This document shows, one piece after another, positions 55,237 to 64,000 of a DNA stretch of 64,000 nt. Every line of letters starts with the position of its first letter. Position 1 is the stretch's first letter. A model generated the notes under the pieces. The model worked only from the letters and a program-made list of their open reading frames with translations. It made no database searches and had not been told where the DNA came from. The stretch is from NCBI GenBank assembly GCA_021234155.1, contig JAJEKV010000011.1, positions 62,001-126,000 on the forward strand, read 5' to 3'. The DNA comes from Isoetes taiwanensis. Its lineage: Eukaryota > Streptophyta > Lycopodiopsida > Isoetales > Isoetaceae. Both the position numbers and the translations under genes were made by a program.

Positions 55237-57439
55237 TTATCGAGAGCATGACTGAGAATGAGAGCCTTTAGCTGATGCTATGTCCCCGCACATGTCAATA
55301 ATGTATTTTGGAATCTGAACAGTCTTCGATCTTTTGCCATTTACATCCCATGCATAATGTATATCATCTAACTTCTCATATCGTGATGGATCTGATGGAT
55401 TGGGTTGCAAATGTTTAGTTAAGCAATCTGTATAGTCAGGACTAACACGCATCCACCATGATACATAAACATGACCATAACTGGTAGACTCTGGATCCAA
55501 GATGGCATCTTCTTGTGTATAGCCCAACCACGTTGGAGTTTTGTCTCGAAGTCGGACTAAAACAAACATACCTTTCTTGACATGTGCATGAGGATCAAAC
55601 TCATTCATAGGCATCAATGGACACCCATCTGCTGGCCCAAATTAAGAAGGCAAAGGTCTTACAACCACGGTAGCTTCATCGACCTCTGGAGTAAAAGCAG
55701 CTTGCAGAGGTTCTTGCCTTTTACGCAACCAAAAGTTATCATTTTGAGGTCGTCTTGGAGAGACATGTTCTAAACATAAAAGAATCTCGGTTCAATAATC
55801 CATAGTTGCTTTGTATTGCTGTGTAAACACACTATCTTCTTGATTTTTGCAGAAGGAGTTCCACAATGTTATGTACTTGTTGATGCTATCCTCCAGGCCA
55901 GGGGGATCTTTCAATGTCTTCCTTGGAGGAATAGTTTTAGGAACCTCTATTGGTAGCATTGGTTCACCATTTTCATCCTCTTTCCACATTCTTATTCCTT
56001 GTTCTGGAATCCACTCTTTATGGGTTGGCCGCATCTTATATTGTATAATCAGCCATTTTCCATCCATTTTAAATAGGAATAGTAATGGATCAATATGGCC
56101 TGTAAGACATTGGCTCCTGTCGAGTATATATCCCTTGACAAAACCTTTCCAATCTGGAGCTTCATCTACAAAATATGGAACAGGAGATTTTGCATTGCAA
56201 TTGCTAAAAGAGTATAGCAACTCAGGCAAATTTAGAGCATCTGATGAACTCATTAATGTCGAAAGGTTACCAAACAATGCATCGATATCGTCATGAGTGT
56301 GCCCAATCATCATGAAGCCAACTTAGATCTCATCAAATACATTAAGTAATGTCAAATAAGAGAGATAGGAGAACACGTATCTATTTTTATTTTGACCGGA
56401 TGCATTATCCGACTGGAAGTAGAGATTTCGAGGAAGAGGATTGAAGCCTTCTAAGTGGGCACTAGAAGATGGGGGCACTATCTCTTGTGTCTGCACTAGC
56501 TTATGCTGCAGCGGTCGAGTATCTTTTATCTTGCATTAATTTGCAATATGTAGTTCTACTTCCACATAAATTACCACTCTTGTCTTCGTCCAGCAACTCA
56601 AGATAGTGTAGGATGCTAGAAAGTGATCCAACATGAATGTTTGAGTCATCTTTCCAAAGATCAAGAGAGAAATGACCATAAGCCCGTCCACTATGACCAT
56701 GTGTCAATGCACCCGTCAAGCTGCTCTTTAAGCGATCCCCTCTCCAAACTGATTTTGCGAGATGATGATTTCTTGGCGTGAGTGTTTGACCTGATCCATC
56801 TTGTCATGTATTATGCAAAGGTGACTTTCTAGTGAACTATGTGATAATGCATGCCAATGCTAATATTGACTCATACAGGAATGTTGTTCCACTATATATG
56901 CCCGCTGTTGAATTGAAAGGTTGAGCGTCTCCCTTGTATCCTTTGTCCTTTCCAATTTTTGCTCAATGGCCACACATATGTTACATTTGGAGAATGCTGT
57001 ATTTTTGCTATGCTGACATCTGGGAACTCCCTTTTTCAAATAGTGCAAAAAGAAGGCAAGGTTACACCTTTTTCTGTCAAGTTTTCCACCATGGCACCCA
57101 ATTCCTTATGTATGCTCTTATTATTAAGGATAGAAGGAAGTTTGCGAACATTCTCCCTTATATCATCCTTTCCTTTCTTGCTTCTATGTGGAATGCTCTC
57201 TGCATTCTCACTAATGAAGGTATCAAGCACACTTCTGTAGCTAGCATCATAGATCGAGGCTTCTTAGAGCATGTATTACCATGCTCTGCTCTTTTTCCAC
57301 TTAACTCAAACCTCTTTCTCCAATTATAAAATGTAGACTGAGCAACTCCCAAAGCCACGCGCCATGCGAATTGACAGCATTCTACTCCAAAGACCACTAC
57401 TATCCCCTTCGAGTGCCCTGTATAAGTTACACTCAACAC
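55237..57439 (-). pseudogene. DUF7869-type putative mobile-element protein, degenerate
   Basis: Minus-strand segments in order: a lead-in with SKCNICVAIEQKLERTKDTR (56860-57048); MTGALTHGHSGRAYGHFSLD (56501-56719); LPRNLYFQSDNASGQNKNRY then, after a TAA, VGFMMIGHTHDDIDALFGN (about 56420-56255); a conserved C-terminal region (WKGFVKGYILDRSQCLTGHI to 55792) and a final part to 55237. The QxDN...NKNRY plus GHTHDDID pattern is typical of DUF7869 proteins, which occur in many copies in plants and some protists and look transposon-derived. Stops at 55792, near 55668 and near 56330 and several frameshifts show that it is dead. The biochemical role is unproven in the family. Confidence 0.65.
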
Positions 57440-58208
57440 GTCAAAAACAAGTGTAATCCTTGCACTGCTTGATTGAGATTAAAATTCTTTTCTTACGGCA
57501 CATACTTGTTCTGGGCTTAGTTTTCTGATACATTCTTTCTTGCAGCATGTTGATTTTAGAGCACTCTTATTGACTTAGAAGCACACATCCTCTCCTCCTT
57601 GCTATCCCCCTTTGTTCCCTCCTGACCCTCTTCACATATGTATACTTCCTTTTCCTCTTGAATTGCTTCTCAACATGATCTTCCAGGCATTCAACTTTTA
57701 AGTCATCCTCTTCAAGAGCAGCTCGAGCTTGTAAATGTTGTGAAACTGTCTAATCACCATGAAGCAAAGCATCACAACTCTCCCAAGATATTAGACTTGC
57801 AGCTGGAGGCCTCACATGACATGATCTCATATTTTAGTTCCCAATTGGCTCCATTATTTTACCCACTGAAAACCCGACCTTTGATACACACAAGAAATCA
57901 TCGTCTATAGCATCACGGGGATTACTAAAGACCATATTTGCCTTCAAATGCAAGAGTGAAGAATGTAGCACGACAAACGAAGTAGATCTGTTCTAGAGGA
58001 GTTGACTATCTCAACTTCAGGCATGAACATCTTGAGGCCAAGACGAGCATCTATATTCTCGCCTGCTCCAATCTCCTCTACTATCTCATCCTCCTCCACT
58101 ATTGCGGTGTTACTTGATTCACCAAAGTGGGTAGTGAAACTGATGTCTGGCGGGCTACTGACAGATGGTGGGCTACTAGATAAATTCTCTTCTGAAGACG
58201 GCAAATGA
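57440..58208 (-). pseudogene. N-terminal acidic region of the same remnant
   Basis: 58204-57944 reads a Ser/Pro/Glu-rich segment (NTAIVEEDEIVEEIGAGENI), and about 57720-57590 reads ALEEDDLKVECLEDHVEKQF then KRKRKYTYVKRVRREQRG. This is an acidic-to-basic low-complexity layout common at the N terminus of transposon-derived proteins. Frames are broken between the parts. Confidence 0.35.
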
Positions 58209-61200
58209 AGGGATGTTCGCGAAGACGTATCTTCACTTGAGGGGCGGCATCAACATGTTTTACATTTCTTTTTGTCCATTGAATAAATGTGCCTACTGCT
58301 TCTCCAATGTTATCTGCCCCCCCACCCCCCCCCCCTCTCCGCTATGCATGGGACTGGCAGTTAAGTGGCAGGAACCACGTGACGGTCCTTCTCCCAACAC
58401 CGGTTAATGCTTAAATACATAACGCAAATACCTTAGGATCCACGGGTGTGTAGAACCTGCATATCGATCCAGAACCCAAAATAGCATGTTGCGGCATCCC
58501 TGAGCTACTGGTCTCTAGCTCATGAGACAACCTTCATCTAGATGCAACTTGACATGACCAATGCCAAGTCCTCACTAGCAAGCTTCATCAGTGCCCACTC
58601 GCAAGTAGCAACATGATAAAATCTTGTAAAAGGTATCTAATAACAACTCCATACCTAAATACTTAATAACTAATATTAAAATGGATTTTGCACAATACTA
58701 TAATGGCCGCAAATCATAATGGGCTAAAATCGTAAGCCAATAACTAAAGATGACTTAAATTTGATCTTGCAGTATAAACCAGAATGACCTTATTGACTTG
58801 CTAAAATATTAGGTCCCTAGCCAAATTTGAACCCTTAACATTAGCTTTGCAAATAACATCTTAACTATTACATTATAATTTCATATATGGCAAACAAATA
58901 AGCTCACAATTTCATTAAGGTTTAAAAAGAATAATTCAAAAATTGTACTCAACTAAGCTTGAATCTTCCACAACTATTTTGTAAGCTGAATACCTTAACC
59001 ACTACACCATAACTTCTAATATTAAATAATTGAATTCGTCCCTTATTTTGACTGTCCTTTTGTTTTTCCTTTTCTTGCAGTTTTACAGATTACAAATCCG
59101 GAACTGATAAAAAACGGCCGAAATGGCCTCGTAACTCGAGATGGGTCCACTGCCCTAGCCATTCACTCTTATCATATACAAACTCAAAATTACAGCAAGT
59201 TTTCCTCATACCATCCTACAATCATCTTGAAACCTAATCCAATGCCATTTTTACAGAATAGTTCTTGTAAATTTAATAAACAGACTAAGAGACCAGATTA
59301 AATTCCTTAATGCTAAAAGGATTCCCTACCTTCAATCGCTTCTTCTAATCATTGTTTCTCTTTATTCTCACTTTCTTCCCTCTCCTCTCCTCTCACGTTT
59401 CCCTTTTTCCATTCTAACTTCTCTTCTTTGAGTCATCATTTTGCCATGTCATCATTATGCCATGTCATTTACTCTCTATTATTTAATTATCTACAGAACG
59501 TATAGAATTATCTTAAAGGTACAATATAATTCACATCGCAAACCATAGATTCTGTCTCTTCTATTGCCACATTCATAGGATCCACATCCTTGTCATGAAG
59601 AGTTGTTTTTTTTAAATATGAATTGTCCTCCCAACGAACAGGTTCTACCTAGGAAATTGGAACTGCATTTAACACACAAAAAAAAAAAAAAAATTAGAAC
59701 AACATATGAAATGCACAAAAAAAAAAAAAAAAAAAAAAAAACCTTTTAAGTCAATCAGGTCCTAAGACCTTCATAACTTTTAATCATGACATGATCTTTG
59801 CAAGAACAAGTCAGATTCAATAAGTAGCCCTAAGATCAACCAGGTGCATTTGAACTTAGGCCAAGGACATGGTTACATAAGAAACTTCCAATTTTTAATT
59901 ATAGTCATGAAACACAATCCTTAGACATTTTTACAAGGCTACAATCCTTTAAAGCAAAGATTGCCTTGTGCAGTAAAAAGTAGGCCATCATTATTTGCCT
60001 TTGTAGTAGAAAAACATAACAAAATACCATGTAAAATTAAGGCATCAACCAATGTCATTTGAAATGTATTGAAACACTCCGCTTGAGACAGAAGTTGTCT
60101 TGAGCGGTTTCAAAATATTCGTAACATGCTAAAGAAACATAGCAAGGAGTAAAAGACCCTGTTACCTGCACCACAAGAACAAAAACAAGCATTAGTCATG
60201 GTTGTCATGCACTGGGTAGCAGGTGTCATGGGGTCTTTTAAGTTCAACACCCTTCACCTTGCTTGTAACCTACAGAAAACAAGGATAAAATATTTTCATG
60301 CATCCTAGAACAATGGCAAAGTAAATAACATGCCCATAATTATGCTGTTCAAAAGGTGTCCTGCGCTTCTCCTCATATTGCAGATTATACCTAAAGCATC
60401 CAATTTAAAATTTAGCTAGGATGCATAGGTCCTGTTGAGCTTATGAGTGGCCAGCATTTAATTCCATGTCAGTAATATGACCACCATACAATCGCAAAGT
60501 TTACTTCCCAAGTGGTTCAGTGCGTCTCATAGCCGGCGGTCGGGTCTTCAAAAACATTAATCATAACACCGTACTAAAGCGTATGCCTTAACTAGTTACA
60601 TAAAGAATCGTATGGCGGAGATACTCATAACTTTACGTCATAGAATTGAGGAAATCATATTACGAACTACATCACGGTATCATAAATGCGAAGCTAAATT
60701 TGAGGCAATACATTTGCACATATTTGTACTATTCACAAAAGCAATGCATACACCAGCTCTACAAATGTCACAAGCATCTATATGCCACAGACCATGCCTT
60801 AGCCAAAGACGATAATTATGATGTTTGGGGCCTCGTTTTACTGACTAAAAGAAAAAAAGCTTCTATGCTCGAGAATGCATCCAAACTTGCGGATCTATGC
60901 CTTTCATGCAATAAACGGATCCGTGGCGGATCTACGAAACATGCAAAGCATTCAACGGCTCTAATCCATGTCAAATGCATTAGTACTTATGCCCCTGACC
61001 CCTGCAAAGAGATATTCATGCTTTATAATTAAAAAGGACCTACAACGTCAACTTCATGCAACAAACAAATAGGAGGACCATATTAATAGCGGCATGTGCG
61101 TGCATGTTCGGACTCATTCATTAAGTCGTTACTTTTTAAATTTTATTCAGATCTGGACTTGCCTTAACCCAAAGATACATCAAAGCGGATGCATAGATCA

Positions 61201-62775
61201 TAGATGTATAGATGCATATATGTCTATAGCCATGCTTTATTGTTAGAAAGCTAAGTATGTAATCGGGAAACACAAATGTAATCAAGCCCCACGGAATAGA
61301 ATTTAGAGACTCGGTTCCATGCTTAAATAACGAAGCTAAGACATGCATATAACCAAGTTTTTTACAGCCCCGCTCGCAGCAAAACTAGAATGGCTCATAA
61401 GTTGAAAAAACATGTTCAATAATGTACCCAAACCTCAGATCTGTTAAAGCCTTTTTGCAATCACGAAGTTCAAACCAGCGCCATTTAATGATTATGATAG
61501 ATGCGGTACCGCTAGGTTTATTTTACAATGGGGAACTGTTTTAGCTATATGCACCGAAAGCACAATTATCTTTGACTCAAATTAAAAGTTGCATGGTTGT
61601 GCAAATTCAGACAAAAGTCTTAAGCACTATAATTTTCAAGATTATTCAGGATATATACATGTCTTAAACATCTAAATGCAAAGTATAATAATCTCAAACC
61701 TGAGTGTATGTTGAAGATCAAGTGATTTCTTCATGGAATCGTTTCTGGTGCTGCCACCAGCTTGCTTCAAGTTTGCCTTAGGCTATAGAGATGCCCTTTC
61801 AATGGAAATTGTCCCAACACAATCATCACATAATGATGTCCAGCCACACAGATCCAGCAGGATTCCAATAGTTGATGGCAGGAACAACTATACTTTTGCT
61901 GCTAGGTAAGGATTTGCCAAGCCAGACGGCTCAATGCTCAATGTTCATTCTCAATTCTCAGCTAATAGAACACATCGGAAGTTATTTCAGAAGTTATCAT
62001 GGTAGATCCAATCTCCCAACCAGGATGCCTAGCTTCGCTCAAATCCAGCAACATGCATACTCCTCGGCATAGAAATACACTAAAAGAAGGTGATCCGACA
62101 GTTCTTAATAAATAGAGCTTCATACCTTGCTTATTAATACATGTTCCAAGCCGTAAGGCTAAATCCGCTGTGGAAAAAACCTTAAGCCATATATCTGCTC
62201 AGTGGCCACGCTGTAATCCATATCTACTGACCAAGCGACCATGCATTTTTTTGAAGTCTTAATTAAAGCTTTAAGAAATAAATTAGGTTTAGAAAACATG
62301 CCCAAAATTTTCAAGGACTTGACAAGTCACACAAGTCCACACATACATCTTACTTCCTTATATCTCATTGTTTCACAAGTGCAGGAGCCCATACGGAACT
62401 GTTATTTTTTTAATTTTCATCTCTTATGAGCAACAAATAATACTGCATTCTATCATTACTTAATCAAAAAAAAAAAAAAAAAAGGAAACAAAAATGGCCC
62501 CATATTAGAAAAGGGTAAAAGCACGCTGTGATGTATCAAAAACGTGCATTTTGACGCCACATTTTGGCACCACCTTTGTGGTAGAATCGGGTGGTGCATA
62601 CCGAAGCGGATATTGTGGGAGTGCGAATTAATGAGCGTCGGTTATTTTGAATTTTATGCCACGTCATTGTCCACCTTTTTGAATTAAGAAAGAATCACCT
62701 CTTCCTCTGTTTTTTTGCCGCTTCTTGCCGATTGAACCCTAATGGAGTCGAATTGAAGCGCCAATTGGTTACACG
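58209..62775. other. Long gene-free stretch
   Basis: I see no exon-like coding sequence on either strand. It holds a C-run near 58318-58338, A-runs at about 59676-59692 and 59719-59741, and A19 near 62465. Open frames at 60612-61032 and elsewhere resemble no family. The last 150 bases may be the promoter of the gene model at 62776. Confidence 0.3.
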
Positions 62776-63094
62776 ATGAAATCTCTCCTCAAACAAGAGA
62801 TTGTGCCCCACGAAGATCTAAAGAAGCTTTGGGGTGACAGAGTTCCAAATAAATCTGGCTACAGGTATTTTCCCTCAAATGTTTTGTTCAAACTGAAAAA
62901 TTAAGGCATATGTTTTCTTGTCCAGGTTGAAGAATCTGAGCAATGAACAATACAAAGAGTTCATGCAAATTTACAAAAGAATTACGGGGAAGCCACATAC
63001 ATGGGGTGGAATGGCTCCCGGAACACAGGCGATGGCTTATTATCCGCATATAAAGGGGAGGTCATTGGTGGAAGAGCTTCTCGGATTATTATAA
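62776..63094 (+). CDS. Small two-exon gene model, unknown function
   Basis: ATG at 62776 opens MKSLLKQEIVPHEDLKKLWG then DRVPNKSGY. A GT donor follows at 62865 (AG|GTATTT) and a TTGTCCAG acceptor ends at 62925, giving a 61-base intron. Exon 2 (62926-63091) continues in phase: RLKNLSNEQYKEFMQIYKRI, TGKPHTWGGMAPGTQAMAYY, PHIKGRSLVEELLGLL, stop at 63092-63094. The 85-residue product is hydrophilic and helical and looks protein-like. I do not recognise it. Basic open sequence in another frame follows (PKRKHRQIQPARRKIVKVAG), so a frameshift may have cut a longer protein. Confidence 0.4.
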
Positions 63095-63520
63095 AACTCT
63101 CGATGAGAAAGTCGAGGCCGGTTCTTCTAGACCCAAGAGAAAGCATAGGCAAATCCAACCGGCGAGGAGGAAAATAGTAAAAGTGGCGGGGATGATGAAG
63201 ATGATAGGGAAATAACCAAATCAGGTTCCTCTAGACCACACATTCAATCTGAACTCACAATCAAAGCAGTAAAAGCGAGCAATGTTCGAGACCAAAACAT
63301 GCCATTGCGGGTATGTTCAATTATTAGTTGTCTTACAAGCGAAAAAAAATCTCAAGCTTGATCTAGATTGTTTCTATCAACACAGAAAAGGTAACATCAA
63401 ATCCACTTCAAGAATCAGGTATGTCTACTACCATTTTGCATCATGTTGGCTGTATTGTCATGTTGTGTCTCTATGATCTTGCCAATGGATGTAAGCGATA
63501 GATGAGGTATGTGTGGTGGT
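63095..63520. other. No gene recognised
   Basis: Beyond the basic frame mentioned for the gene model to the left, nothing is supported. Confidence 0.3.
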
Positions 63521-64000
63521 GGTGAGTTGTTGGCATCCACCATGTCCCACACCACACCCCACGATCTCCCCACCACTACACTCTACCATCTCCCACCGCC
63601 ACACTCCCACACCACACACCACCACCACACTCCACCACCACCACCACACACACCACCACCATCACCACACTCCACCACCACCACCACATTCCACCACCAC
63701 CACCACACTCCACCACCACTACCACACTCCACCACCACCACCACCACACCACCGGACTCCACCATGTCCCACACCACACTCCACCACCACCACACACCCC
63801 ACCACCACCACCACCACACCTCACCACCACCACACACACCACCACCACCACCACACCCCCACACTACACCACCACCACACCACACCCCACCACCACACCC
63901 CATCACCACACTCCACCATGTCCCACACCACCTCCACCACCCCCCCCACCACCACCACCACAGACACCACCACCACCACCACAGCGTGTTGTGTGGTGTG
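63521..64000. repeat. CAC/CCA trinucleotide-based satellite, runs off the window
   Basis: ACCACCACCACA and CTCCACCACCACC units dominate, with interspersed CATGTCCCACACCAC at 63540, 63761 and 63917 hinting at a longer period of about 150-220 bases. Minus-strand frames rich in Gly, Val and Trp are artefacts. Confidence 0.95.

Noticed and set aside
63458-63909. Gly/Val/Trp-rich minus-strand frames
   Set aside because: Direct translation of CAC/CCA repeats.

Overview
The window is nuclear DNA of a land plant. It carries GT-AG spliced host genes of plant type (the cohesin acetyltransferase CTF7/ECO1, an F-box/kelch protein) and broken copies of plant housekeeping and enzyme genes (TIM44, phenylalanine ammonia-lyase, beta-amylase, an EDR2-type DUF1336 protein). 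These lie in a background dominated by transposable elements, minisatellites and long gene-free stretches. Sparse genes, many nested and decayed elements and LINEs with microsatellite tails suggest a large genome. A non-seed plant such as a fern is my guess, but nothing here proves the lineage.

Layout. 1-3.6 kb: 3' part of a decayed Ty3/gypsy element (RNase H, integrase, then extra coiled-coil ORFs). 4.0-5.5 kb, minus: nine exons of a TIM44 pseudogene. 7.3-10.5 kb: a second, Tat-like Ty3/gypsy element with a partial archaeal-type RNase H placed before the reverse transcriptase. 11.9-13.8 kb: an intact seven-exon CTF7/ECO1 gene, the clearest host gene. 16.3-16.5 kb: a phenylalanine ammonia-lyase fragment lacking its active-site segment. 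17-21 kb: foldback and minisatellite DNA plus LINE tails. 21.3-24.0 kb: a 5'-truncated LINE with poly(A) and a 15-bp target duplication.

26.5-39.2 kb is one nested structure. A LINE on the minus strand is split by an 8.8-kb CACTA-like element (26961-35755) with 16-bp terminal inverted repeats and a 3-bp GAT duplication; removing the insert restores the LINE reading frame. The CACTA element itself holds a 71-bp minisatellite, another LINE tail, a 1.7-kb polypurine tract, a 217-bp hAT-type MITE with a perfect 8-bp duplication, and a 1-kb element bounded by inverted repeats. 40.15-42.26 kb: another LINE with a 14-bp duplication.

44.6-46.0 kb, minus: an intact F-box/kelch gene. 46.5 kb: a perfect 30-bp-arm GC-rich hairpin. 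47.8-48.1 kb: a chimera of DUF1336 and beta-amylase exon fragments. 53.9-58.2 kb, minus: decayed DUF7869-type putative mobile-element proteins. 62.8 kb: a small two-exon gene model of unknown function. 63.5-64.0 kb: CAC/CCA repeats.

Only CTF7 and the F-box gene look functional. The strongest unexpected results are the CACTA-in-LINE nesting and a LINE family whose 3' ends share a covarying hairpin followed by a different short-period repeat in each copy.
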